64,000 nucleotides of DNA from Streptomyces qinglanensis (GTDB taxonomy: Bacteria > Actinomycetota > Actinomycetes > Streptomycetales > Streptomycetaceae). The stretch is from contig NZ_FOGO01000001.1 of the NCBI RefSeq assembly GCF_900111245.1, positions 496,001 to 560,000 on the forward strand, given 5' to 3'. The notes beneath the pieces were generated by a model, which worked only from the letters and a program-made list of their open reading frames with translations, did not search any database and had not been told where the DNA came from. Below, piece by piece: positions 27,308-37,897 of this stretch; positions within the stretch are counted from its first letter, which is position 1, and every line of letters begins with the position of its first letter. The position numbers were made by a program, and so were the translations under genes.

Positions 27308-27309
27308 TA

Positions 27310-28485
27310 ATGTGCGTGTGCATCTCACAGCAAGAGGTCTTGGCTTCGGGTCGCCACACCCGCCGCCGGACCCCGTCCTGCCACTGGAGGCACACCATTT
27401 CCCGCACGGCTTCTTCCCGCACGGCTTCTTCCCGCACGGCCTCCCGCCCGTCCGTCCGCCGCCGCACCGCCCTGGCCGCGCTCGTCGCCACCACGGCGGC
27501 GACCGCACTGACCGCGGCCGCTCCGGTGCCCGCCCCTCCCGCACCCGCGCACTCCGCGTCCGCCGCCCCGGCAGCGCACCCGTCCGGACTGCGCATCTCC
27601 ACCGCGTACGAACTGCCCGGCGACCGCGTCTACCCGGAGGGGATCACCCACGACCCCCGCACCGGCAGGCTGTACGCCGCCTCCTACGAGACCGGCGCCG
27701 TCTACCGGATGACGCCGGGACACCGCGTGGCCGAGACGTTCCTGCCCGCCGGCGCCGACGGGCGGCACACCGCCAACGGGCTGGAGGTCGACCGCGCGGG
27801 ACGGCTGTGGGTCACCGACTCGACCCGCGGAGTCTCCGTCTACGACCTGCGCTCGCGGCGGCTGCTCGCACGGTTCGACGTCCCGGGCGACGCGCCGTTC
27901 TTCATCAACGACCTCGCCCTGACCCCGGACGGCACCGTCTATCTGACCGACAGCGTGCGCAACGTCGTCCACCGGGTCACCCCCGCGCAGTTGGCCCGCG
28001 CCCGGGCCACCGGCGGACGCGGAGTGCTCAGGCCCCGCTTCGACCTGACCGGACTGCTGCCCTCGCACACGGACCGGGCACCGGCGCTGAACGGCATCGC
28101 CGCAGGACCCGGCGGCCGCTGGCTGCTGACGGCCGACATGATCGGAGGCGGCCTCTACCGGCTCGACCCGCGGACCGGCCGGGCCTCGCGGGTCGACACA
28201 CACGGGACGCGGCTGCGCAACGCCGACGGCCTGGAGACGGCGGGCAACAGGATGTGGGTCGTGCACAACGCGGACGACGCGCTGAGCAGGTGGCGGCTGA
28301 GCCACGACGGCAGCAGGGCCCGCCAGGAGGCCCGCCGCAGCGACCCCGCTCTGCAACTGCCCACGACGCTGACCCGCTCGCGCGGCACGCTGTACGTGGT
28401 CCGCTCGCAGTTCGACCGGGGCGGCCCGATGGGACCGGGGACGCCGCGGACACCGTTCACGATCGCCGCCGTACGCGGGCTGTGA
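27310..28485 (+). CDS. Secreted SMP-30/gluconolactonase-like beta-propeller protein
   Basis: The conservative start is ATG 27310 (391 residues), but it lacks a ribosome site and adds 29 unlikely residues. TGGAGG at 27385-27390 stands 6 bases before an in-frame ATT (27397) exactly where the signal peptide's n-region begins, so the true start may be ATT. The signal peptide (Arg-rich n-region, hydrophobic ALAALVATTAATAL, then AHSASA) directs export. The mature part has YPEGITHDPRTGRLY, NGLEVDRAGRLWVTD and NGIAAGPGGRWL blade motifs of the SMP-30 family of lactonase-like six-bladed propellers. Substrate unknown; probably controlled by the divergent MarR protein. Confidence 0.8.
   Translation: MCVCISQQEVLASGRHTRRRTPSCHWRHTISRTASSRTASSRTASRPSVRRRTALAALVATTAATALTAAAPVPAPPAPAHSASAAPAAHPSGLRISTAYELPGDRVYPEGITHDPRTGRLYAASYETGAVYRMTPGHRVAETFLPAGADGRHTANGLEVDRAGRLWVTDSTRGVSVYDLRSRRLLARFDVPGDAPFFINDLALTPDGTVYLTDSVRNVVHRVTPAQLARARATGGRGVLRPRFDLTGLLPSHTDRAPALNGIAAGPGGRWLLTADMIGGGLYRLDPRTGRASRVDTHGTRLRNADGLETAGNRMWVVHNADDALSRWRLSHDGSRARQEARRSDPALQLPTTLTRSRGTLYVVRSQFDRGGPMGPGTPRTPFTIAAVRGL
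27401..27445. repeat. 15-bp tandem repeat in the signal-peptide n-region
   Basis: CCCGCACGGCTTCTT occurs at 27401-27415 and 27416-27430, with a partial third copy to 27445. It codes for repeated Ser-Arg-Thr-Ala-Ser. As 15 bp is in frame, copy number can vary without frameshift. Confidence 0.75.
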
Positions 28486-28528
28486 GCCGCGACCGACAAC
28501 ACCCCGCCGGATACGTCAGGATGGGCGC

Positions 28529-29416
28529 ATGCGTATCGCGGTCACCGGCTCCAGCGGACTCATCGGCTCGACGCTCACCCGCTCCCTGCGGGCGGAAGGC
28601 CACGACGTGCTGCGGCTCGTGCGGCGCCCCGCGGCCGCGGCCGACGAGGTGCGGTGGGACCCGAGAGCGGGCCGGGTGGACACGGCGGGGCTGGCCGGAT
28701 GCGAGGCCGTCGTCCATCTGGCGGGCGCCGGAATCGGCGACCACCGCTGGACGGACAGCTACAAGCGCGAGCTGCGCGACAGCCGGGTGCAGGGCACCCG
28801 GACCATCGCCGAGGCGCTGGCCGGACTGGACACCCCGCCCCGCACCCTGATCGTCGGCTCGGCGATCGGCTACTACGGCGACACCGGGGACCGGGCCGTC
28901 GACGAGAGCGCCCCGCCCGGCGAGGGGTTCCTGGCGGAGCTGTGCCAGGACTGGGAGGCGGCGGCCGGGGCCGCGCAGGACGCCGGGATCCGCACGGTCC
29001 TGGGCCGCACCGGCCTGGTCGTCGCCCGCGGCGGAGGCGCGTGGGGGCGGCTGTTCCCGCTGTTCAAGGCGGGGCTCGGGGGGCGGCTGGGCGACGGGCG
29101 GCAGTACTGGAGCCACATCGCACTGCACGACCATGTGGCGGCGCTGCGGTTCCTGCTGGACGAGGAGGCACCGGCGGGACCGGTGAACCTCACCGCACCG
29201 GAACCGGCCACCAACCGCGAGGTGACCGCCGCCATGGGGCGCGTACTGCACCGCCCCACCCCGTTCCCGGTACCCGCGCCCGTCCTGCGGGCCGCCCTGG
29301 GCGAGTTCGCGGGAGACGTGCTGGGCAGTCAGCGCGTCCTGCCCCGCCGGCTGCTGGACGCGGGCTTCCGGTTCGCCTTCCCGACTGTCACCGAGGCCAT
29401 CCGCAGCGCCCTGTGA
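28529..29416 (+). CDS. TIGR01777-family NAD-dependent epimerase-like protein
   Basis: A 295-residue Rossmann-fold protein of the extended SDR type. The start is ATG 28529 with AGGA upstream. Cofactor motif TGSSGLIGSTL (residues 6-16); the family-typical VVHLAGAGIGDHRWT block; GSAIGYYGDTGD with the catalytic Tyr; and a C-terminal DUF1731-like stretch (VPAPVLRAALGEFAGDVLGSQRVLPRRLLDAGF). Relatives include YfcH; some are implicated in cell division or sugar-nucleotide metabolism, but no reaction is assured. Cytoplasmic. Confidence 0.92.
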   Translation: MRIAVTGSSGLIGSTLTRSLRAEGHDVLRLVRRPAAAADEVRWDPRAGRVDTAGLAGCEAVVHLAGAGIGDHRWTDSYKRELRDSRVQGTRTIAEALAGLDTPPRTLIVGSAIGYYGDTGDRAVDESAPPGEGFLAELCQDWEAAAGAAQDAGIRTVLGRTGLVVARGGGAWGRLFPLFKAGLGGRLGDGRQYWSHIALHDHVAALRFLLDEEAPAGPVNLTAPEPATNREVTAAMGRVLHRPTPFPVPAPVLRAALGEFAGDVLGSQRVLPRRLLDAGFRFAFPTVTEAIRSAL

Positions 29417-29540
29417 GCCGTCTCCCCTCCGGCGGCGGACGCCGGGCATGTGCATCCGGGCGCCCCTCGCGCGACGTACCGCGCGGACGGCCGCACGCGA
29501 ACGCTCGAACACGGGTATGAGCTGAGCGCGCCGGGGCATC

Positions 29541-29788
29541 AGGACGGCAGCCGGCGCCCGCAGCGGCACAGGGACCCACGCACACGGACAGATCGGAACA
29601 CACCCGCACGGGCGCGGACACCGGCACGCGCAGCAGCCGCAGGCAGCACGTGCGGCGCACGGACCCGCACACGCACGGACGCGGAGAAGCACAGCCGCAC
29701 AGCCGCCGCACACAAGCACAGCCGCACACAAGCACAGCCGCACAGCCGCACAGCACGAGAACAAGGCAGCAGCGAGAAGCAGAACCCA
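29541..29788 (+). other. 248-base T-depleted leader region with a 16-bp duplication
   Basis: The 406-base gap 29417-29822 has no gene. Within it, 29541-29788 contains only two T residues (29593 and 29651) on the plus strand. The stretch is rich in CACA/GCCGCA runs, and CACACAAGCACAGCCG occurs twice in tandem (29709-29724, 29725-29740). It lies just upstream of the FAD oxidoreductase gene and would form a nearly U-free 5' leader. Confidence 0.75.
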
Positions 29789-29822
29789 TCGGCCCGTACG
29801 CGCGTCGACGTCGGGAGGAAAC

Positions 29823-31361
29823 GTGCTGATCAGCAGCGCATACGCAGGCACCCGGGCAGGGACCGGCGACGAGGAGGTGGACGGCCGGGGCGGGGCCAGG
29901 ACCGCGGACGTGGTGATCGTCGGAGCGGGCCTGGCCGGACTGGCCGCGGCGCACCGGCTGACCGGTGCGGGGTTGCGCGTCCTGGTCCTGGAGGCGGAGC
30001 ACCGCGTCGGGGGCCGGTCGCGGACCGACCGTGTCCAGGGGTTCCGGCTGGACCGGAGTCCAGGTGTGCTCAGCCTGGACCGGGACGCGGAGGCGTTCAC
30101 CCGGCTGCCGGCCCTGGAGGGGCTCGCGCTGCGCCCGTTCCCACCCGGGGCACTGCTGCACTCGGAGGGCCGCACGCACCACGTGGCGGCCCGGTCGGCG
30201 GAGCGGCACTGCCCGCCGCCGCGGACGGGCCGTGCGGTGCTGTTCGACCGGCGCACGAGGGGCGCAGGGAGCACCCGGGGCGCACTCATCACCGCCCGCG
30301 CGCTCACCGGAGCGCGGAGCCGGGCCGACATGTCCGACGCCCTGGGCCTCGCCCGGCTGCGCGCCTCCCTGGACCGGTTCGCCGCGGTGCCGCCCCAGGG
30401 TCTGCTGTCGCGGCCCGAACTGCCGGCCAACCAGGCGCTGTCCGCACGCGGGCTGCCCACCCGGCCGACGGAGACGCTGGTGCGCCCGCTGCTCACCGCG
30501 CTGCTGTCGGATCCCGCGCTGACCACCTCCAGCCGGGTCGCCGATCTGACCCTGCGCGGTTTCGCCCGCGGCGGGCTGGGCGTACCGGCAGGCGGCCAGG
30601 CCGCCGCCGTGGAGTTGCTGGCCGCCGCACTGCCACCGGACTCGGTCCGCACGGGCGTACGGGTCACCTCGGTGAGCACGCACGCCGTGCGCACCGCCGA
30701 GCACGGCACGTTCGGGTGCGAGGCGGCGCTGGTGGCCACCGGGGCCCGGTCGGCCGCAGCGCTGCTGCCGGGGCTGCGGGTACCGGAGTTCCACCCGGTG
30801 ACCGTGCTGCACCACGCCGCACCCGAGCCCCTCCCGCCGGGTGCGGACGGGCCGTCGTTCACCGTGTGCGCCGAGCGGGAGGGCGCGGAGCCCGCCCCGG
30901 TCAGCCACACCTGGGCGGCCTCGGCCGTGGACCCGTCGCGTGCCGCACCGGGCCGGACGCTCCTGACCTCGGTCGTGCTGGGCGCGCGTGCGAGTGAGCC
31001 GGCCACTGCGCTGGACGCGGCCGCCCGCCCTCAACTGGCGCGCGTCTACGGCGTGCCGACGGACCGCTGGGAGCTGCTGGCCGCGTACCACGATCCGGAC
31101 GCGGTGCCGGCGATGCCCGCGCCGCACGACCCGCGGCGTCCGGTCCGGGTGCTGTCGGGCCTGTACGTGTGCGGGGAGCATCGGGACAGCAGCACACCGC
31201 GCGGGGCGCTGCGTTCGGCCGAGCGGGCGACCGAGCAGATCCTGCGGGACTTCGGCCGCCCGGCAGCCCCCGGGCAGGGCACGCACGAGTCCGCCGCGCC
31301 GGGCGCGCACGAGGCGGCGGAGGAGCCCGTGCGAGAGGCGGCGCAAGAGACCGCCGCATAA
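29823..31361 (+). CDS. FAD-dependent amine/protoporphyrinogen-oxidase-like protein
   Basis: A 512-residue flavoprotein. GTG 29823 has GGAGG just upstream. The Rossmann FAD motif VVIVGAGLAGLAAAHRLTGAG (about residues 27-47) continues into LEAEHRVGGRSRTD, typical of amine oxidase/protoporphyrinogen oxidase-like enzymes. A C-terminal FAD-contacting segment (LSGLYVCGEHRDSSTPRGALRSAERA) follows. The last 40 residues are Ala/Glu-rich. It probably oxidises a cyclic amine, polyene or terpenoid substrate; none can be named. The 5' leader is unusual (see 29541-29788). Confidence 0.87.
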   Translation: MLISSAYAGTRAGTGDEEVDGRGGARTADVVIVGAGLAGLAAAHRLTGAGLRVLVLEAEHRVGGRSRTDRVQGFRLDRSPGVLSLDRDAEAFTRLPALEGLALRPFPPGALLHSEGRTHHVAARSAERHCPPPRTGRAVLFDRRTRGAGSTRGALITARALTGARSRADMSDALGLARLRASLDRFAAVPPQGLLSRPELPANQALSARGLPTRPTETLVRPLLTALLSDPALTTSSRVADLTLRGFARGGLGVPAGGQAAAVELLAAALPPDSVRTGVRVTSVSTHAVRTAEHGTFGCEAALVATGARSAAALLPGLRVPEFHPVTVLHHAAPEPLPPGADGPSFTVCAEREGAEPAPVSHTWAASAVDPSRAAPGRTLLTSVVLGARASEPATALDAAARPQLARVYGVPTDRWELLAAYHDPDAVPAMPAPHDPRRPVRVLSGLYVCGEHRDSSTPRGALRSAERATEQILRDFGRPAAPGQGTHESAAPGAHEAAEEPVREAAQETAA

Positions 31362-31400
31362 TCGAACACGAGTCCCGAACTCCCGAATGACCAGCAGGTT

Positions 31401-31423
31401 TTGTCAGTGGGGCGGGGTAGAAT
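31401..31423 (+). promoter_or_regulatory. RecA-NDp/PafBC-type DNA-damage promoter
   Basis: TTGTCAGTG (31401-31409), 8 bases, then TAGAAT (31418-31423). This is an exact fit to the actinobacterial LexA-independent DNA-damage promoter pattern TTGTCAGTG-N8-TAGnnT, which PafBC activates. It lies 47 bases upstream of the small gene at 31471. Confidence 0.8.
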
Positions 31424-31470
31424 ATGGGGTAGTAATCAGGAAGCACACCGACGTCTGGAGGAGGCCGTCG

Positions 31471-31791
31471 ATGACTGCTGTCCGGTCCCGAATCCCTCGT
31501 TCGCACTCCCGCCCCACGACCCGCACCGCACCCCCGCAGCAGCACCTGCCGAAGATGTCCACCCTGCCCGTGCTGCCCAAGAAGCCGCTCCCGCCCGGCC
31601 GGCCGCGCGAGTGGTACGAGGCGCACAACCGGCGCCTCAAGGCCATGCGGATCGCGATAGCCCTGCTCGACACCGGCGTCCACACCGCCGCGCAGGCCCG
31701 GAACCGCACCATCCGTACGACGGCGCACCGGATCGGCGTGCATCCGCCGTCCCTCACCACCTGCCGCCTGGTGCGCTCGCTGCTGCCCTGA
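31471..31791 (+). CDS. Small basic conserved protein behind a DNA-damage promoter
   Basis: A 106-residue, very basic protein from ATG 31471 with GGAGGAGG 6 bases upstream. The N-terminal 45 residues are Arg/Pro/Ser-rich and likely disordered. The C-terminal part (RPREWYEAHNRRLKAMRIAI, then a helical HTH-like stretch to the end) looks like a compact nucleic-acid-binding fold. I do not recognise a named family. The RecA-NDp-type promoter directly upstream predicts induction by DNA damage independent of LexA. Confidence 0.78.
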   Translation: MTAVRSRIPRSHSRPTTRTAPPQQHLPKMSTLPVLPKKPLPPGRPREWYEAHNRRLKAMRIAIALLDTGVHTAAQARNRTIRTTAHRIGVHPPSLTTCRLVRSLLP

Positions 31792-31832
31792 TCCCGTCCC
31801 CCCGCGCCGCCCGGCCCTCACCATCGGCCGGG

Positions 31833-31858
31833 CGGCGCGGGGCGGCTCCGCCGCGCCG
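31833..31858 (+). terminator. Terminator after the damage-inducible small gene
   Basis: CGGCGCGG (31833-31840) pairs perfectly with 31851-31858 around a 10-base loop that can pair further inside. Confidence 0.6.
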
Positions 31859-31953
31859 ACACCGGGCACCGGAAAATCGGTGGCGTCATGAGCATGGGTG
31901 CTTTACGGTCCTGACAGTCACGGACGGTCAGGCGAACCCATGAAGGAGCCCCC

Positions 31954-35122
<3,169 letters not shown>

Positions 35123-35171
35123 CTACCCGGCCTGGAATGACGAACATCCTTTTTCACCCGGATGTGTGAGA

Positions 35172-35187
35172 AGCGCTCCGGAGCGCT
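35172..35187. promoter_or_regulatory. Perfect 16-bp palindrome in the geoA divergent promoter region
   Basis: AGCGCTCCGGAGCGCT is perfectly self-complementary and lies 89 bases upstream of geoA and 53 upstream of the gene at 35240. It is an operator candidate; no known binding protein is assigned. Confidence 0.5.
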
Positions 35188-35226
35188 GTCGAACAAAACC
35201 GTTGGCTGTGCGCCGAGTCGAGCTGC

Positions 35227-35232
35227 TAGCTT
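35227..35232 (+). promoter_or_regulatory. Candidate -10 of a leaderless transcript
   Basis: TAGCTT ends 7 bases before GTG 35240 and no ribosome site is present. TTGGCT at 35202-35207 is a possible -35 with a long 19-base spacer. Confidence 0.4.
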
Positions 35233-35239
35233 CGCTTTC

Positions 35240-35971
35240 GTGGCGAAGCTGAATCAGATCATCGCAGTCGAGAAGGGCGTCAAGTCCAAGGTGGTGCAGG
35301 ACCTGGCGCAGGCCCAGCACGGGCTGACGAAGCCGCAGATGCTGGCCGGTATCTCGCGTACGTACCAGCCCAAGGACGAAGAGGGCGAGCAGCTTCCGCC
35401 GGAGTCGACACGGGTCCAGGTCAAGGCCGAGGATGTACTGAAGGAAACGGCGAAGATCCTGACCCGGCTGTTCGACGTGACGGCCACGAAGGACTGGTCG
35501 AACCTCTCGGCCCGCGCGGACGTCACGGTCGACGGCCGCACGGTGCTCTCCGACGTGCCGGTCTCCTACCTGCTGTTCCTGGAGAAGCAGTTGGGCGAGC
35601 TGGGCACGTTCCTGCGGAAGCTGCCGATCCTGGACGGCGCGGAGGCGTGGGAGATCGACCCCTCCACCGACTGGTGGAAGACGGAGCAGGTCCGCACGGT
35701 GCGCACCAAGAAGGTGCCGCGCAACCACGTGAAGGCGGAGGCCACCGAGAAGCACCCGGCCCAGGTCGAGGTCTACTACGAGGACATCCCCGTCGGCTAC
35801 TGGACCACGGTCAAGTACTCCGGGGCCCTCCCGGCCCGGCGCGTCAACGAACTGCTGGAGCGGCTGGACAAGCTGGCGGCCGCGGTGAAGTTCGCCCGCG
35901 AGGAGGCCAACGGGACCGAGGTCGCCGACAAGCGGGCCGGCGAGGCCGTCTTCGGGTACCTGTTCGCCTGA
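35240..35971 (+). CDS. Conserved hypothetical protein (DUF7873-like)
   Basis: A 243-residue soluble protein from GTG 35240 (VAKLNQIIAVEKGVK). It is mixed alpha/beta with conserved-looking blocks GISRTYQPKDEEGEQLPPES, TRLFDVTATKDW and KVPRNHVKAEATEKHPAQVE. It resembles a widespread Streptomyces family; the DUF number is from memory and uncertain. No catalytic motif is visible. It appears to be leaderless and monocistronic; a terminator lies some 450 bases downstream. Confidence 0.82.
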   Translation: MAKLNQIIAVEKGVKSKVVQDLAQAQHGLTKPQMLAGISRTYQPKDEEGEQLPPESTRVQVKAEDVLKETAKILTRLFDVTATKDWSNLSARADVTVDGRTVLSDVPVSYLLFLEKQLGELGTFLRKLPILDGAEAWEIDPSTDWWKTEQVRTVRTKKVPRNHVKAEATEKHPAQVEVYYEDIPVGYWTTVKYSGALPARRVNELLERLDKLAAAVKFAREEANGTEVADKRAGEAVFGYLFA

Positions 35972-36179
35972 CCGCTCGCACCGGTGCCTCCGCTCCGGTG
36001 CGGGCGTCCGCATTCCGACCCTCGTATCCCGACCCTCCGTATGCTGACCGTGCGGCCGTCCGCGTGCCGTGCGCCCGACCGATCCGGGAGAGTGCCCGCG
36101 ACGAACCGACATCCCAGACTCCCCGGGCCAGGGGTCGACGTCCCGTCGGCCCGGGGTGCGCCAGGAGCGCAAAGCTGAA

Positions 36180-36424
36180 ACTGAAGCTGATGTGTGAACC
36201 CCCGGCCGCACTGCACTCAGGCAGGCGCCGGTCAGTCTCAACCTCTCGCTCCACGCTCAGCATCGCCGTTCATCGCCCGGCAACCGGGGCGGTGACGACC
36301 TCGAGACGCTGGTTCGAACCCAGCCGGCGCGTCCACGCTGCGCCGTGGTGGAGTGGCTCCACGCGAGGACATCGCCGAACGATCCGCCCATGAACCGTCA
36401 GGGCGTGCGAACGAGCGGCACCCA
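36180..36424 (+). other. Structured intergenic stretch without a recognised gene
   Basis: Between 35972 and 36540 no coding region is convincing. The part 36180-36424 has several hairpins: GCTGG-TTCGAAC-CCAGC (36308-36324, identical in form to a tRNA T-arm), GTGGAG-TGG-CTCCAC around 36348-36362, and GCCCGGCAACCGGGGC around 36275-36290. It is followed by a strong terminator. It could be an RNA gene or a decayed one. Confidence 0.35.
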
Positions 36425-36467
36425 GGACCCCGGGGCCGGGTAAAGCCCCGGGGTCCCTTCTCTTCTC
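36425..36467 (+). terminator. Strong intrinsic terminator
   Basis: A perfect 12-bp stem (36425-36436 with 36445-36456) with an 8-base loop is followed by a pyrimidine run CTTCTCTTCTCT. It ends transcription before the cobalamin riboswitch; what it terminates is unclear because the last gene ends at 35971. Confidence 0.8.
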
Positions 36468-36540
36468 TCCCTTCCGCCGGGTTCCGGTCCTCCTGTCACC
36501 GGGCCCCGGCGCACTGCGCACCCGGTCCCGGCGTCCGGGC

Positions 36541-36712
36541 CCGTGGTACGTTGCAGCAGCCAGTCAAACCCTTGATCGGGTCAGGGAATCCGGTGCGAAT
36601 CCGGAGCTGACGCGCAGCGGTGTGGGACTGGGGCGTGCACGATGCCACTGGGGCGCAGCCCCCGGGAAGGCGCACCGCCCCCGCAGTCCCGAGTCCGAAG
36701 ACCTGCTGGCGG
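36541..36712 (+). promoter_or_regulatory. Cobalamin (AdoCbl) riboswitch
   Basis: The conserved core is plain: GGGAATCCGGTGCGAATCCG at about 36584-36603, then GCTGACGCGCAGCGG, GCCACTGG (36643-36650), GGGAAGGCG, and the B12 box AGTCCGAAGACCTGC (about 36692-36706). It precedes the transporter operon starting at 36791 by about 80 bases. A candidate -10 TACGTT is at 36547-36552, at the edge of the element. High cobalamin would be expected to switch the operon off. Confidence 0.93.
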
Positions 36713-36790
36713 CCGCGCCCGGACAGCCCCCGGCGCGGTACGACGCCAGGCCCCGCGATCGGGCCTCTGACGGAGAAGGATCTGCTGGCC

Positions 36791-37897
36791 ATGCGCCGAC
36801 CGCGCCGTATCCGCGCCCTCGTACCGGGCCGCCTCCCGGCAGCCGCCCGCAACCGCTCGGCCGCCGCAGGCCGGCCCGCCGCACCCGCGCGCCCGCCGCA
36901 CCGCACCGGCCGCGCGGTCCTCACCGCGCTGCTGCTGACATCCCTGACCGCCTGCGCCGGGGGCTCCGGCGGCGGCGCGGGCCACGGAAGCGCCCACGGG
37001 TCCTCCGCCGAGGGCTTCCCGTACACCGTCACCAACTGCGGGGTGAAGACCACCTTCACCGAGCCGCCGCAGCGGGCGGTGACCATGAACCAGCACGTCA
37101 CCGAGATCATGCTGGCGCTCGGTCTGCAGGACCGGATGGCCGGCACCGCCTACCTGGACGACCGGATCCTGCCCCGCTACGCGAAGGCGTACCGCGGCAT
37201 CGACGTCCTCGCGGAGAAGTACCCGTCCAAGGAGACACTGCTGGGCGCGGCACCGGACTTCGTCTACGGCGGCTACGCCAGCTCCTTCGACAAGACGGAG
37301 GGACGGTCGCGTGCGGCCCTGCGGGAGAGCGGCGTGCGGACCCGGCTCGACCTGGAGTCCTGCACCGAGGACGTGGACATCGACACGCTGCACCGGGAGT
37401 TGCGGGAGGTCGGCCGGATCTTCGGGGTACCGGGACGCGCGGCGGCGCTGGTCCGGAAGCAGGACCGGCAACTGGCGGCCACCGCGAAGCGGCTGAAGGG
37501 GACGGAACCCACCCGGGTGTTCGTCTACGACAGCGGGGAGAGCTCCGCGTTCACTGCGGGCGGCACGGGCATCGGCGACGAGATCCTGCGCCGGGCCGGC
37601 GCCCGCAACGTCTTCGCCGACCTCGACAAGACGTTCGCCGACGTCTCCTGGGAGCAGGTCGTCGAGCGCAGACCGGACGTCGTGGTGATCTACGACTACG
37701 GCGGAACGACCGTCGCGCAGAAGAAGAAGCGGCTGCTGGAGGATCCCGCACTGGCGGACGTGCCCGCGATCGAGCACGAACGGTTCGCCGTGCTGCCGCT
37801 CTCCTCGGCGGTGCTGGGCCCGCGGGTGCCCGACGCGGTGGACGCGCTGGCCCGGCAGCTGCACCCGGACGACGCCGGTGACGCCGGTGCGCAGTAG
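36791..37897 (+). CDS. ABC transporter substrate-binding lipoprotein (corrinoid/BtuF-like)
   Basis: A 368-residue lipoprotein, start ATG 36791. A long Arg/Ala/Pro N-terminal region precedes the hydrophobic segment and lipobox LTAC with Cys55. The mature domain is a helical-backbone (class III) binding protein: TMNQHVTEIMLALGLQDRM, APDFVYGGYASSF and the C-terminal lobe with RPDVVVIYDY. Such proteins carry cobalamin, heme or siderophores; the upstream B12 riboswitch points to a corrinoid. Its 3' end overlaps the permease gene by 20 bases. Confidence 0.9.
   Translation: MRRPRRIRALVPGRLPAAARNRSAAAGRPAAPARPPHRTGRAVLTALLLTSLTACAGGSGGGAGHGSAHGSSAEGFPYTVTNCGVKTTFTEPPQRAVTMNQHVTEIMLALGLQDRMAGTAYLDDRILPRYAKAYRGIDVLAEKYPSKETLLGAAPDFVYGGYASSFDKTEGRSRAALRESGVRTRLDLESCTEDVDIDTLHRELREVGRIFGVPGRAAALVRKQDRQLAATAKRLKGTEPTRVFVYDSGESSAFTAGGTGIGDEILRRAGARNVFADLDKTFADVSWEQVVERRPDVVVIYDYGGTTVAQKKKRLLEDPALADVPAIEHERFAVLPLSSAVLGPRVPDAVDALARQLHPDDAGDAGAQ

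Noticed and set aside
29388..31346. A minus-strand open frame with a Cys/Val-rich stretch at 29540-29790
   Set aside because: It is antisense to the FAD oxidoreductase; its Cys-rich part merely reflects the T-poor plus strand (GTG/TGC codons).
36308..36335. A tRNA gene suggested by GCTGG-TTCGAAC-CCAGC followed by CGGCGCG-T-CCA
   Set aside because: No matching 5' acceptor strand (CGCGCCG) or D and anticodon arms lie at the right distance; the nearest partial partner, about 108 bases upstream, pairs 6 of 7 and the span is too long for any tRNA.
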